DNA of 64,000 nt. Source: Halomonas qaidamensis (lineage in GTDB: Bacteria > Pseudomonadota > Gammaproteobacteria > Pseudomonadales > Halomonadaceae). A program made the position numbers and the translations under genes. Below the pieces are notes generated by a model that was not told the DNA's origin, searched no databases, and was given only the letters and a program-made list of their open reading frames with translations. Location: positions 2,170,001 through 2,234,000 of the forward strand of contig NZ_CP080627.1 of NCBI RefSeq assembly GCF_025917315.1, read 5' to 3'. Within the stretch, counting starts at the first letter, position 1. The number at the start of each line of letters is the position of its first letter. This document shows positions 1-10,036 of this stretch, one piece after another.

Positions 1-3
1 TAG

Positions 4-1185
4 TCACGATAACCGAGGTTCATGACGTGATTTATAGGGCGTCGATAGACGACGAGGCCGGTGACGCGTTTCGGCATCAACGCGTAGCAATAAGCCAATC
101 ATCATACCGGTTACCAATAAACTTGAACCGCCATAGCTAATCAGTGGCAATGTTAACCCTTTCGTTGGCAACAACCCTGAACTTACCGCCATGTTAATAA
201 ATGCCTGCGCTGCAATAACAAAACCTATGCCATAGCTGACATAGGCGCCGAACAAGTGGCCCGCCAACTCTGCACGCCGCCCAATCAACATCGCGCGGAT
301 AATCAGCAATGTGAACAGCAGTACCACAAGGATAGCGCCAATCATGCCAAGCTCTTCCGCGATCACGGCAAATATAAAGTCCGTGTGGGCTTCCGGTAGA
401 TAGTGGAGCTTTTGAACACTATTACCTAAACCAGTACCGGTCACGTGTCCACGACCAAACGCAATCAGTGCCTGAGTCAGTTGATAACCAGTCGCAAACT
501 GATCCGCCCACGGATCTAGAAAGCTAGTCCAGCGCGCTAACCGGTAAGGCTCCATCACCACCATCATCACAGCTCCCGCAGCTAATACGCCACCGCTACC
601 GAAGAGCAAGGTAAGTGAGGCACCACTCATCATTAACATACCAATAACGCACACGGTATAGACCACCATGCCACCAAAATCGGGGGCGAGGAACAGTAAT
701 CCCGCAGGAACAGCCAGTACCGCTAAAGGTCGCCACATACTTAAAGCACGACGGCGCAGGTCATAGGTAAAACGAGACATGAACGCTGCCATGTAAAAAA
801 TCAAACCAATTTTTCCCAGCTCGGAAACCTGCAAGCTAGGCAAGGGGCCAGGCAGTGAAATCCAGCGCTTACTACCATTGACCTCTTGACCAATCAATAG
901 CACTAGCGCAAGCAACAAAATACTGATCAACAAAAATAACGCCGCGTTTTGACGCCACGCCTCCAGAGGGACACACAGCATGAAAAAGCAGGCTAGAACG
1001 GCCAATAATAAAAAGATCCCATGCTGCCGAGCATAGTGATAGCTATTTTCAAGTAGCCCTACTGATGCCGAACTAACCATTACCCAACCCAAGCCAGCTA
1101 ATGCTATGGCAGCAATAATCAGCCACACATCAGTGGGTAAATGGCGCGTTGTCAGCGCATCGCGAATACGCTGGACTCTGCTCAT
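4..1185 (-). CDS. ftsW: Septal peptidoglycan polymerase FtsW (SEDS family)
   Basis: This 393-residue protein is a multi-pass inner-membrane SEDS glycosyltransferase that polymerises lipid II at the septum together with the transpeptidase FtsI, encoded in the same cluster. The sequence shows about ten hydrophobic segments from residue 20 to 370, the SEDS signature region FLDPWAD followed by GYQLTQALIAFGRG, and the late LISYGGSS motif; the C-terminus is a short basic tail. Length fits the family (E. coli about 414). Its ATG overlaps the murD stop as ATGA, so translation is probably coupled. The next gene, expected to be murG, lies beyond the left edge. RodA is the close paralogue, but position in the dcw cluster favours FtsW. 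Confidence 0.96.
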   Translation of the reverse strand: MSRVQRIRDALTTRHLPTDVWLIIAAIALAGLGWVMVSSASVGLLENSYHYARQHGIFLLLAVLACFFMLCVPLEAWRQNAALFLLISILLLALVLLIGQEVNGSKRWISLPGPLPSLQVSELGKIGLIFYMAAFMSRFTYDLRRRALSMWRPLAVLAVPAGLLFLAPDFGGMVVYTVCVIGMLMMSGASLTLLFGSGGVLAAGAVMMVVMEPYRLARWTSFLDPWADQFATGYQLTQALIAFGRGHVTGTGLGNSVQKLHYLPEAHTDFIFAVIAEELGMIGAILVVLLFTLLIIRAMLIGRRAELAGHLFGAYVSYGIGFVIAAQAFINMAVSSGLLPTKGLTLPLISYGGSSLLVTGMMIGLLLRVDAETRHRPRRLSTPYKSRHEPRLS

Positions 1186-2573
1186 ACCCTACTCCCTGAG
1201 TCGTTATGCTGAAGCTGCTTTTGCTCGACCCAAGACCGAAAAGCATCGCCTCTAGCTTGATAGTTTATAAATTGATCTAGGCTTGCACAGGCGGGCGATA
1301 ACAGCACGCAATCGCCGGGTTCAGCAATTTCCCAAGCGATTTCCATTGCTAGAGTTAAATCGTTAACTACTTGTACTGAAACAGACGATGACAACGCCGA
1401 CTTAAGGCGATGGGCATCAATACCAAACAGCAATACGGCTTTGGCGCACTCTGCTAAAGGGGCTGCCAACGGTGTGAAATCTGCCCCCTTACCAACGCCA
1501 CCGGCTAATAATATTACTTTACCCTCAAGCGACGCACTAATACCTTGTATCGCGGCTAGCGTGGCGCCAACGTTAGTACCTTTTGAATCATTCACCCACA
1601 AAACGCCATTAACTCGTGCAATGACTTCGCTACGGTGGGGCAACCCTTTAAAAGAAGCTAATGCCTGGCACATAGACACTTTTGCGAAGCCTAACGCACT
1701 GCCCATTGCCAGCGCTGCCAGTGCATTGGCATAGTTATGCAGACCAGCAATGGCTAATTTTTCTGTACCAAGCCAGGCAACATCACCATGAAACAGCGTT
1801 AGCTCGCCGTCCTTTTGAGCAACTCCCCAGTCATCACCCTCAGGCGCAGAAGCCTTAAAGCGCTGGACATGAGAGACTGACACCTCTGGCCAAGTGAGGG
1901 GATCATCTGCATTGACAATAGCTGTTTGCGCACCATAGAAAATACGCTGTTTGGCGCGATGGTAACCCGCCATATCACCATGTCGATCTAAATGATCTTC
2001 ACAGATATTTAAAAAAGCAGCCACTTTAGCGCTCAGACGAGGCGTTGTTTCTAGCTGAAAACTTGAGAGTTCAAGGATGTAAAGCTCGGCATTTGGACAA
2101 TCAGCTAATAAATCCAACGCTGGCGTGCCTAAATTGCCACCCACGGCAGCGTTCACACCCGCAGCGCTAGCCATCTCACCCAATAGCGTAGTGACCGTTG
2201 ACTTAGCATTAGAGCCAGTAATGGCAGCAATTGGTGCATTGACAGCCCGCACAAACAAGGCAATTTCGCCTACCAGCATAGGTTCACCCGTTGCTGGATT
2301 ATAACGCTCTAACAAGCCTTCAAGCCCTGGTGAATGAGGGTCTACACCAGGACTAATAACCACTTCGTGGGCATTCGTAAAATCAAGCGCCGTCAATGGG
2401 CCACAATAAACCTCAATATCCGGATATTGCTTCTGAAAATCGTCTAATCCTGGGGGGGCTGCTCGTGTATCTGCCACCATAAATAGCATGCCTTGACGCG
2501 CCAAATGACGACAAATAGCTTGCCCAGAGATACCAAGACCAATAACAACAGTGACTCCATTTGCGACACGCAC
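1182..2573 (-). CDS. murD: UDP-N-acetylmuramoylalanine--D-glutamate ligase MurD
   Basis: Cytoplasmic Mur ligase adding D-glutamate to UDP-MurNAc-L-alanine. The 463 residues have an N-terminal nucleotide-fold motif (VVIGLGISG), the ATP loop ITGSNAKST, the NAxxH-like region AGLHNYANALAA and the C-terminal LLSPACASLDQF motif. The P-loop carries Ala where the usual Mur ligase form has Gly (GSNGKS in E. coli); I recall the same GSNAKST in Pseudomonas MurD, so this looks like a lineage variant, not a defect. The chosen start is GTG at 2573, with AAAGGAG about nine bases upstream. The stop overlaps the ftsW start; mraY lies 62 bases upstream. Confidence 0.95.
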   Translation of the reverse strand: MRVANGVTVVIGLGISGQAICRHLARQGMLFMVADTRAAPPGLDDFQKQYPDIEVYCGPLTALDFTNAHEVVISPGVDPHSPGLEGLLERYNPATGEPMLVGEIALFVRAVNAPIAAITGSNAKSTVTTLLGEMASAAGVNAAVGGNLGTPALDLLADCPNAELYILELSSFQLETTPRLSAKVAAFLNICEDHLDRHGDMAGYHRAKQRIFYGAQTAIVNADDPLTWPEVSVSHVQRFKASAPEGDDWGVAQKDGELTLFHGDVAWLGTEKLAIAGLHNYANALAALAMGSALGFAKVSMCQALASFKGLPHRSEVIARVNGVLWVNDSKGTNVGATLAAIQGISASLEGKVILLAGGVGKGADFTPLAAPLAECAKAVLLFGIDAHRLKSALSSSVSVQVVNDLTLAMEIAWEIAEPGDCVLLSPACASLDQFINYQARGDAFRSWVEQKQLQHNDSGSRV

Positions 2574-2635
2574 GATGACCGGCTCCTTTACACATCACGC
2601 TAATAGCAGCAACACTGCCACTACTACCTTGCTAA

Positions 2636-3718
2636 TCATCGAACTTTCAGCGTAGCAAGCCCTAACAACACCAATACAACGGTAATAATCCAAAAACGAA
2701 CAATTACCCGCGGCTCTGGCCATCCCTTCAACTCATAGTGGTGATGCAAAGGTGCCATACGGAAAATACGCCGGCCGGTAAGCTTATAAGAGCCGACTTG
2801 GAGAATCACTGAGATCGTTTCAAGCACAAAAATGCCGCCCATGATAAACAGCACAATTTCTTGGCGCACAATAACAGCCACGACGCCTAGCGCGGCACCA
2901 AGTGCCAGCGCCCCCACATCTCCCATAAACACCTGAGCCGGATAGGTGTTGAACCACAAAAACCCCAAGCCAGCGCCAGCAATAGTGGCACAAAAAACGG
3001 CTAACTCGCCGGTACCATGAATAAAAGGAATATGCAGATAGTTAGCAAACACAGCGTTACCACTTGCATAAGCAAAGACCGACAAGCCCATAGCCACGAG
3101 CACGGTGGGCATGATTGCCAAACCATCAAGACCATCAGTGAGGTTAACTGCGTTAGAACTGCCGACGATCACAAAGTAGGTCAGCACGATATAGAACACG
3201 CCAAGGGGTAGCGCGACATCTTTAAACATTGGGATCAATAGGCTAGTTTCAGCCGGTGTAGCAGCGGTAAAATAAAGCACCACAGCAGCACTAATCCCCA
3301 CCACCGACTGCCAGAAGTACTTCCAGCGCGCGGGAAGTCCACGTGGGTTCTTTTCGACAACTTTACGATAATCATCGACCCAACCAACAGCACCAAAGCC
3401 TAATGTGACCAGTAGCACTACCCAAACATAATGGTTAGTTAAATCGCCCCAGACCAGCGTACTGATAGCAATCGCCAACAAAATCATTGCCCCACCCATG
3501 GTGGGTGTACCTGCTTTAGACAAGTGAGACTGGGGGCCATCATCACGTATCGCTTGACCAATTTGGCCTTCCACTAACCGACGTATCACCCAGGGGCCAA
3601 GCCACAGGCATAACATGAGCGCTGTTAGCGCTGCGAGAATGACACGTAAGGTTAAATAGTTAAAAACTTGGAAAGCAGACTGATATTGGGCTAGAAAATT
3701 CGCCAGGTGAAGTAACAT
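2636..3718 (-). CDS. mraY: Phospho-N-acetylmuramoyl-pentapeptide transferase MraY
   Basis: Integral inner-membrane enzyme that transfers phospho-MurNAc-pentapeptide to undecaprenyl phosphate, forming lipid I. The 360 residues match the E. coli length exactly. Visible are about ten membrane segments, the Asp-rich motif GWVDDYRKV, the [10 protein letters not shown] motif, the [10 protein letters not shown] motif and the histidine-rich [15 protein letters not shown] loop near the C-terminus, all conserved in the family active site. It sits between murF (9 bases upstream) and murD in the usual dcw order and is probably co-transcribed with them. No anomaly seen. Confidence 0.97.
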   Translation of the reverse strand: MLLHLANFLAQYQSAFQVFNYLTLRVILAALTALMLCLWLGPWVIRRLVEGQIGQAIRDDGPQSHLSKAGTPTMGGAMILLAIAISTLVWGDLTNHYVWVVLLVTLGFGAVGWVDDYRKVVEKNPRGLPARWKYFWQSVVGISAAVVLYFTAATPAETSLLIPMFKDVALPLGVFYIVLTYFVIVGSSNAVNLTDGLDGLAIMPTVLVAMGLSVFAYASGNAVFANYLHIPFIHGTGELAVFCATIAGAGLGFLWFNTYPAQVFMGDVGALALGAALGVVAVIVRQEIVLFIMGGIFVLETISVILQVGSYKLTGRRIFRMAPLHHHYELKGWPEPRVIVRFWIITVVLVLLGLATLKVR

Positions 3719-3727
3719 GAACGGCGC

Positions 3728-5086
3728 TTACCTTGTTTCATCCGCACGTAGCGCAGCAATGACATTTTCCATGCCGGCACTACGCGACCCTTTCACCAAT
3801 AGCGTGGTGTTAGGCGGCAGAGTATTAATAACATGACGCACTAGCGTCTCGTGGTCGTCAAAATGCAGCCCGCGACCGAAGGCTTCACTTGCTGAACGGG
3901 CGGCCTCGCCATAGGTCAGTAAGGTGTCGATACCCAATGACGCTGCGTAACGACCAATTTCAGCATGCAGGGCATGCGACTCGCAGCCCAATTCCCCCAT
4001 GGCGCCAAGCGCGCACCAGCGAGGCGTAGGAAAGTTTACTAATGCATCCAAAGCCGCTTTTACCGCACCAGGGTTTGCGTTGTAGGTATCGTCCAACAAG
4101 GTTGTGTTGCGCACGCCTGGTACGATGCTTAAGCGCCCTGACAGCGAGGAGAGTTCAGACAGCCCCGCCGCCACTTGCTCTGGCGCAACACCTAACGTAA
4201 GAGCCGCCGCAGCGGCTGCCAAAGCGTTACTCACATTATGCTTACCAATCAACGGGAGCCTTACGTTTCCTACTATTTGCCCACGCTCAACAAGCGTAAA
4301 AGCATACCGTCCGAAAGAGTCGCAGGAAAGTGCCGACGCGTGAACGTCCGCATCGCCATGTAAGCCATAGCTTACAATTCTCTTATCTCCTGCACAGGCC
4401 GCCCAAAACTCAAAATAGCGGTCATCACGGTTTAGCACTGCAGTACCGCTTTCCGCTAGCCCCGTTAATATTTCACTTTTAGCTTGGGCTATTTGTCCCA
4501 TACCACCAAATTCTCCAACGTGCGCCCCTGTCACATTGGTAATAATGACAACATTTGGGGAGGCCAGTTGACTGGTCCAGGCAATTTCGCCCAAATGGTT
4601 TGCACCCAGCTCAATCACGCCTACCTGATGGTGCGTTGTTAAACGTAGCAACGTTAGCGGCGCACCAATGTCATTATTTAAGTTTCCTTCAGTAGCAAGC
4701 ACATGGCCTAAGGGTGAAAGAAGTGAAGCCGTCATCTCTTTCACCGTTGTCTTACCACTATTACCAGTGACCGCTACCAGTGGTAGATCGCAGTGCTGTC
4801 GCCAAGCCCGCGCTAGCAAGCCAAGCCCTAAGCGTGTGTCGGCGCAGACCAATTGGGGCAGCAAGCTACTGACTGGGCGTTCAACCAAAGCGGCCACAGC
4901 ACCTTTCTCAAGCGCCTGTTCAACAAAATCATGACCATCAAAACGCGGCCCCTTCAAAGCCACAAATAGACAACCAGGAACGATATGGCGCGTATCGGTG
5001 ATTACCGCTGTCACCGATAACTCGTATAAGGCTTGGGGAAGTGAAAGCTTTAGCGCTGAGGCAATACTAGCTAACGACCAGTTCAT
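3728..5086 (-). CDS. murF: UDP-N-acetylmuramoyl-tripeptide--D-alanyl-D-alanine ligase MurF
   Basis: Cytoplasmic Mur ligase that adds the D-Ala-D-Ala dipeptide, completing the UDP-MurNAc-pentapeptide. It has the N-terminal substrate domain with ITDTRHIVPGCLFVALKG, the ATP loop VTGNSGKTTVKEM around residue 108, the GKHNVSNALAAAA motif and the DDTYNANPGAVKAAL motif, in family order. I choose the ATG at 5086, which overlaps the murE stop as TGATG (one shared base); a GTG one codon earlier is possible. The resulting length is 452 residues, the same as E. coli MurF. Overlap with murE implies coupled translation. Confidence 0.95.
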   Translation of the reverse strand: MNWSLASIASALKLSLPQALYELSVTAVITDTRHIVPGCLFVALKGPRFDGHDFVEQALEKGAVAALVERPVSSLLPQLVCADTRLGLGLLARAWRQHCDLPLVAVTGNSGKTTVKEMTASLLSPLGHVLATEGNLNNDIGAPLTLLRLTTHHQVGVIELGANHLGEIAWTSQLASPNVVIITNVTGAHVGEFGGMGQIAQAKSEILTGLAESGTAVLNRDDRYFEFWAACAGDKRIVSYGLHGDADVHASALSCDSFGRYAFTLVERGQIVGNVRLPLIGKHNVSNALAAAAAALTLGVAPEQVAAGLSELSSLSGRLSIVPGVRNTTLLDDTYNANPGAVKAALDALVNFPTPRWCALGAMGELGCESHALHAEIGRYAASLGIDTLLTYGEAARSASEAFGRGLHFDDHETLVRHVINTLPPNTTLLVKGSRSAGMENVIAALRADETR

Positions 5087-6579
5087 CACATGACAGCCCT
5101 AAGTTTGAAAGCTTTTAACACTTGTTCGCTATCTTGGTAATCGTGACGAACGCCGCCGATATGTTGATAGGACTCATGCCCCTTTCCTGCCACTAAAATA
5201 ACGTCTTGTGTATCGGCATGCTGAACCGCATGCCAGATCGCTTGGCTACGATCACCTATTTCCATAAATTCAGCTGCAGCAGAAAAACCCGACACAATTT
5301 GTTGGCGAATTTGTTCAGCAGACTCATTACGCGGATTATCATCAGTAACAATCACATAATCAGCCCGCCGCTCCGCCACAGCAGCCATCTCGGTACGCTT
5401 ACCCGCATCACGCTCACCACCACAACCAAACAAACACCATAACTTCCCAGTGCTCCCTAAATGCTCTTTCAACGCGTCGAGGGCATTAGATAATGCATCC
5501 GGCGTGTGGGCATAATCGATAACAACACTGGGCGCATTAGCCTCGCGGTATAGCGCCATGCGTCCAGGGACAGGTTCCAACTCAGCTGCTAATTCAAACA
5601 ATTGGTCTAATGGTTCGCCCAACCCATAGAGCACACTCATAGCTAGCAACACATTGTCTAGATTAAACCGTCCCATCAAACTTAAATTAAGCGCTTTTTC
5701 ACCTTCAGGCGTAGCAATAAGCGCCTGCTGGCCGTGTTCGTGTGGATGCCAATCTAGCACGCGAAGCGTTACAGCCTCATCACTGCCCACCGCCAAAACA
5801 CGCACGCCACTATCACACCCTGCCAGCATCAGTCTCGCAAGAGGGTCATCCGCATTGACAACAGCAAGCACCAGCTCAGAGCGACGAAACAGCTTCGCTT
5901 TTGCAGCGGCATAAGCCATCATGCTGCCATGATAATCAAGATGATCGCGAGTTAGGTTGGTAAACACCCCTGCTGTGACGTTTACAGCATCTAAACGACG
6001 TTGTTCAAGGGCGTGCGAAGAGGCTTCAAGCGCAACACGTGTTACCCCTTGATGTGCTAGGTCAGCCAAAATTTCTTGCATTGCCAATGAGCCCGGCGTG
6101 GTAAGACCTGTATCGACCAGTTGACCAAGGCGACCAACACCTAATGTCCCTATTACCCCAGCGGGTTGGCCAAGCAACTCACTTAACGCTGCAATGTAAT
6201 GCGTAACCGAGCTTTTTCCATTGGTGCCAGTTACCCCTATTACCTGGAGGTCATTGGGAACACCAAATAGCGCGCGACCCAGCTCACCAAGCCGGATGGA
6301 TAGGTGTGGCAAATAGAGTATGCCTCCCTCTAGTGTAACGCGGCCTTCTTTTGCATGCGCTAATACAAGCGAAGCACCTGCCGCCAGCGCTTGGTCAACA
6401 AATTCATAACCATCACGCTGGCTTCCTGGGATAGCCACGAACACATCGCCCATCGCCAACTTACGCGTATCAGTTACTAAGCGAAGCTGTTCCGGCAATA
6501 TAGGCATCGGCTCAGGCAACACGGCATTAGGCCACACCTGCTTTAACGCTACCCATAACCTCTCTGGGGTCAACTTCAT
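5086..6579 (-). CDS. murE: UDP-MurNAc-L-Ala-D-Glu--meso-2,6-diaminopimelate ligase MurE
   Basis: Cytoplasmic Mur ligase adding the third stem-peptide residue. The 497-residue protein has the N-terminal motif LVTDTRKLAMGDVFVAIPG, the ATP loop VTGTNGKSSVTHY and, towards the C-terminus, TDDNPRNE. The DNPR tetrapeptide is the known specificity motif for meso-diaminopimelate over lysine, so the peptidoglycan is predicted to be DAP-type, as expected for a Gram-negative. The start at 6579 is 15 bases downstream of the ftsI stop, with AAGGAG upstream; the end overlaps murF. Nothing unusual. Confidence 0.96.
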   Translation of the reverse strand: MKLTPERLWVALKQVWPNAVLPEPMPILPEQLRLVTDTRKLAMGDVFVAIPGSQRDGYEFVDQALAAGASLVLAHAKEGRVTLEGGILYLPHLSIRLGELGRALFGVPNDLQVIGVTGTNGKSSVTHYIAALSELLGQPAGVIGTLGVGRLGQLVDTGLTTPGSLAMQEILADLAHQGVTRVALEASSHALEQRRLDAVNVTAGVFTNLTRDHLDYHGSMMAYAAAKAKLFRRSELVLAVVNADDPLARLMLAGCDSGVRVLAVGSDEAVTLRVLDWHPHEHGQQALIATPEGEKALNLSLMGRFNLDNVLLAMSVLYGLGEPLDQLFELAAELEPVPGRMALYREANAPSVVIDYAHTPDALSNALDALKEHLGSTGKLWCLFGCGGERDAGKRTEMAAVAERRADYVIVTDDNPRNESAEQIRQQIVSGFSAAAEFMEIGDRSQAIWHAVQHADTQDVILVAGKGHESYQHIGGVRHDYQDSEQVLKAFKLRAVM

Positions 6580-6594
6580 GCAATCTCCTTAATG

Positions 6595-8301
6595 CTACTC
6601 GACCTCATGATCAGGTGGCACGTCCAGCAAACGTAGGGCATTACCTGTAACGCTAGAGAACACCGGGGCAGCTACTGCCCCACCATAAAACTGGCCAGCC
6701 CGAGGGTGATCAATCATAACAACAGTAACAATACGCGGGTCAGAAATAGGGGCAATACCAGCAAACACACTCCGATAGGCATCGGTCGAATAGCCCTGCT
6801 GTCCCGTTTTGCGAACAGTTCCTGTTTTACCGCCCACGCGATAACCTTCAACCCGGGCGCGACGTCCGCCAGAATAGGCACCCACTGACGTTTCTAAAAT
6901 ATCCAACAGATCGTTGGCAACACTTGGTGATATAGCGGGAATGCCTTGGGGTGGCTCAGACAATCTAAGCAGTGACGGGGGCAGACGTTCGCCATTATTC
7001 GCCAACGCGGTATAGGCACTGGCAAGCTGCAGCGCAGACACCGACAACCCATACCCATAAGAAAAGGCTGCTCGCTCACTTCGCGACCAACGCACCGGAG
7101 CTGGTAAACTTCCGGTAGATTCCCCAGGAAAACCAGTACCAGGGCTTTGCCCCAAACCAAGCTGATTATATTTTTCCCAAATGGCAGTATCGCTGAGCTG
7201 CAACGCAAGACGAGACATACCAATATTCGAAGATTTCTCAAGAATCCCTGCTAAATCAAGCTCGCCGTAATTACGGATATCTCGAATAGTGAACTGATCA
7301 ATGCGCATCCACCCAGGCGAGGTGTCCACCACGACATTTCGATTCACAACACCACTTTCAAGAATCGCCGCCATTGCTAACGGTTTCATCACCGAGCCAG
7401 GCTCAAATACGTCAACCAACGCTTGATTCCGCAGCCCTCGTGGGTCGAGCCCCGCTCGATTATTGGGGTTATAGGAAGGTAAATTAGCCATTGCCAACAC
7501 TTCACCGGAACGCGCATCAAGCATAACAAGCACTCCCCCATCCGCCTCATGTTCCGCGACGGCAGCGCGCAGTTCTCGATACGCCATATACTGAATGCGC
7601 TGATCAATCGCCAACGTCAGCTCACCACCAGGTTGTGCCTCACGAATTACACCCAGCTCGCGAACTAATCGACCTCGTCGATCTTTAATAACGCGGCGCT
7701 GACCCGGTCGGCCAGCTAAATAGGGCTGATAAGCAAGCTCCAAGCCCTCTTGACCAACATCGTCAACATTCGTCACCCCCAATAATTGCGCTGCCACCTC
7801 GCCTGCTGGGTAGTACCGCTTATATTCACGCTGGGGATAAACACCAGGAACACGTAGGTCTAGAACACGCTGAGCTGCCTCTGGTGTCATTTGACGGCGC
7901 AGATACATAAACTCTCGGTTACTAAAACGAGCAACACGTGATTCAAAATCGTCTAACGAAAGGCCTAGGGCTTGGGCTAACATTAATCGCTGGATAACAT
8001 CAGTGGGCAGCTCTTGTGGATTTGCCCAAAGCGTCACAACAGGAGTAGAGATAGCCAGTGGCTCACCATTGCGGTCAGTAATCATACCGCGGTGCGCCGA
8101 TATTGCTTCATGGCGAAGCGTTCGGGCATCACCCTGACTTTGTAAGAAAGGCCGGTCGATCACCTGAAGTAGAGTAATTCGGCCAATAAGGATGACCGAA
8201 GCCAACCCAACAATAATAAGAATAAACAAAAAACGACCGCCAGCTAATGGCGGCGCGATAGGCATTTGACGGGATATCCCTCCCCGGCGCTCATGCTTCA
8301 T
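6595..8301 (-). CDS. ftsI: Septal peptidoglycan DD-transpeptidase FtsI (PBP3)
   Basis: Class B penicillin-binding protein that cross-links septal peptidoglycan, working with FtsW and activated through FtsQLB. There is one N-terminal membrane anchor at about residues 23-45, a pedestal domain, then the transpeptidase domain with all three active-site motifs: SVMK (Ser303, Lys306), SSN (357-359) and KTG (492-494). The 568 residues fit the family (E. coli 588). The ATG overlaps the ftsL stop by four bases (ATGA). The mature protein should lie in the periplasm, anchored in the inner membrane. Confidence 0.96.
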   Translation of the reverse strand: MKHERRGGISRQMPIAPPLAGGRFLFILIIVGLASVILIGRITLLQVIDRPFLQSQGDARTLRHEAISAHRGMITDRNGEPLAISTPVVTLWANPQELPTDVIQRLMLAQALGLSLDDFESRVARFSNREFMYLRRQMTPEAAQRVLDLRVPGVYPQREYKRYYPAGEVAAQLLGVTNVDDVGQEGLELAYQPYLAGRPGQRRVIKDRRGRLVRELGVIREAQPGGELTLAIDQRIQYMAYRELRAAVAEHEADGGVLVMLDARSGEVLAMANLPSYNPNNRAGLDPRGLRNQALVDVFEPGSVMKPLAMAAILESGVVNRNVVVDTSPGWMRIDQFTIRDIRNYGELDLAGILEKSSNIGMSRLALQLSDTAIWEKYNQLGLGQSPGTGFPGESTGSLPAPVRWSRSERAAFSYGYGLSVSALQLASAYTALANNGERLPPSLLRLSEPPQGIPAISPSVANDLLDILETSVGAYSGGRRARVEGYRVGGKTGTVRKTGQQGYSTDAYRSVFAGIAPISDPRIVTVVMIDHPRAGQFYGGAVAAPVFSSVTGNALRLLDVPPDHEVE

Positions 8302-8633
8302 GGTCGGATTACCTCGACGTCATTCACATCGGGAATACGCATTTCAAGCCGTTCCGTAGCAATTTGTTCTATGCGGGCCGGGGTAGACCACGCTCCCTCC
8401 TCCAACAGCAACTGCCCCCACTCTGTCTGCAGCTGGTTTTTTTCCTGTTCTAATTGCTGTAATTGCGCATATTGAACTCGCGTCATATGCGTCGTAGCAA
8501 CCACGAAACCACCGGTCACAACACACGCCATAAACAGTACAACAAGGATAACCGGCCAAGCGCGCAAACGTAGCTTAAAAGGCCATTCGGTGCGCAGCGT
8601 TGACGCCCAACGCTCAATCCGATCCATGCTCAT
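8298..8633 (-). CDS. ftsL: Cell division protein FtsL
   Basis: Small bitopic division protein (111 residues from the ATG at 8633) that with FtsB and FtsQ controls the FtsWI synthase. A basic cytoplasmic N-terminus is followed by one membrane helix (about VILVVLFMACVVTGGFVVAT) and a periplasmic coiled coil rich in Gln, Leu and Glu (YAQLQQLEQEKNQLQTEW), as in the family. Starts at GTG 8639 (overlapping the rsmH stop as GTGA) or ATG 8627 are also possible; no strong ribosome-binding site decides. Its place between rsmH and ftsI supports the call, since FtsL sequences diverge strongly. Confidence 0.9.
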   Translation of the reverse strand: MSMDRIERWASTLRTEWPFKLRLRAWPVILVVLFMACVVTGGFVVATTHMTRVQYAQLQQLEQEKNQLQTEWGQLLLEEGAWSTPARIEQIATERLEMRIPDVNDVEVIRP

Positions 8634-8635
8634 GA

Positions 8636-9592
8636 TCACACTCGTTTACGGGCGGCTCGCATGACGGCACTGCGCGCCCGGGGGTTAGCGTCTACCTCTT
8701 CATCACTTGGGCGCATTCCTTTACCCAAAGCTTCAAGACGGCGATTTAGCTGATCATCGCGAATTGGCACGCCCCGTGGCAAGTGCGTATCACCACGAAC
8801 GTGATGGCGAATGAAACGTTTTACACGACGATCTTCAAGCGAGTGGAAACTAATTACCACCAGATGACCGCCAGGTGCTAGCGCTTCTAAGGCCCCTTCA
8901 AGGGCTGCATCAAGCTGATCCAACTCACCATTTAAATAAATACGCAGCCCCTGAAACGCTTTGGTAGCGGGGTGACGCCCCTTTTCCCAAGCAGGGTGAG
9001 CCGTCTTTAAGACGTCTGCCAGATCAACGGTGTGCGTAAAAGGCTTTTCTATACGCCGCGCAACAACCGCACGCGCTAGGCGTTTCGCGTAGCGCTCTTC
9101 TCCATAAAGTTTGAACACATTGGCAATGTCTGCTTCGCTAGCACGGGCTAAAAACGCAGCAGCACTCTCTCCTTGCGTTGGATCCATACGCATATCAAGA
9201 GGCCCATTGCGCATAAAACTAAAGCCACGCTCTGGGTCATCCAACTGTGGAGAAGAAACACCAATATCTAACAGTACACCTGAAAGTTTTCCGTAAACCC
9301 CTTGCTCTTGCGCATACTCGGCTAAACGTGCGAACTCACGCTGGGTGATTTCAAAGCGAGGGTCTTGGATGTCTTCAGCAGCAGCGATAGCTTGAGGGTC
9401 ACGGTCCATAGCCATTAAACGGCCCTGATCACTCAAACGCGAAAGAATAACGCGAGAGTGACCACCTCTCCCAAACGTACCATCTAAATAGATACCGTCG
9501 GGATTATGAACAAGTGTATCTACCGCCCCTTCTAATAAAACGCTGGTATGGCGAAAATGGGAAGCAACCTGGTCAGCGTCAGGAGAAGGCAT
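8636..9592 (-). CDS. rsmH: 16S rRNA (cytosine(1402)-N(4))-methyltransferase RsmH
   Basis: SAM-dependent enzyme methylating N4 of C1402 in 16S rRNA. The start at ATG 9592 gives 318 residues (E. coli 313); longer readings run into the RNase P RNA gene and are rejected. Motifs: [13 protein letters not shown] at the start, the SAM-binding [31 protein letters not shown], and [16 protein letters not shown] late in the protein. It is the first gene of the dcw cluster here: mraZ, normally just upstream, is absent and rnpB ends only about 50 bases away. RsmI, which completes methylation of the same nucleotide (2'-O of C1402), is encoded just beyond rnpB. Confidence 0.96.
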   Translation of the reverse strand: MPSPDADQVASHFRHTSVLLEGAVDTLVHNPDGIYLDGTFGRGGHSRVILSRLSDQGRLMAMDRDPQAIAAAEDIQDPRFEITQREFARLAEYAQEQGVYGKLSGVLLDIGVSSPQLDDPERGFSFMRNGPLDMRMDPTQGESAAAFLARASEADIANVFKLYGEERYAKRLARAVVARRIEKPFTHTVDLADVLKTAHPAWEKGRHPATKAFQGLRIYLNGELDQLDAALEGALEALAPGGHLVVISFHSLEDRRVKRFIRHHVRGDTHLPRGVPIRDDQLNRRLEALGKGMRPSDEEVDANPRARSAVMRAARKRV

Positions 9593-9614
9593 GTTAATCT
9601 CACACAATGTTAAG

Positions 9615-9637
9615 AAAGATGCGCACGGCACATCTTT
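9615..9637 (-). terminator. Possible weak terminator of rnpB
   Basis: A 10-bp stem (AAAGATGTGC / GCGCATCTTT, one G-U pair) with a CGT loop lies between the 3' end of rnpB and the rsmH start. The downstream T-run is poor (CTTAAC), so it may leak into rsmH. Confidence 0.35.
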
Positions 9638-9642
9638 TATGG

Positions 9643-10004
<362 letters not shown>

Positions 10005-10036
10005 GGCGGCAAGCATACCAGTGCCATGCCGTTGCC

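Noticed and set aside
2200..2240. MurD P-loop with Ala (GSNAKST) as a possible inactivating change
   Set aside because: Lys, Ser and Thr of the loop are retained, the gene is intact inside an essential operon, and I recall the same form in Pseudomonas.
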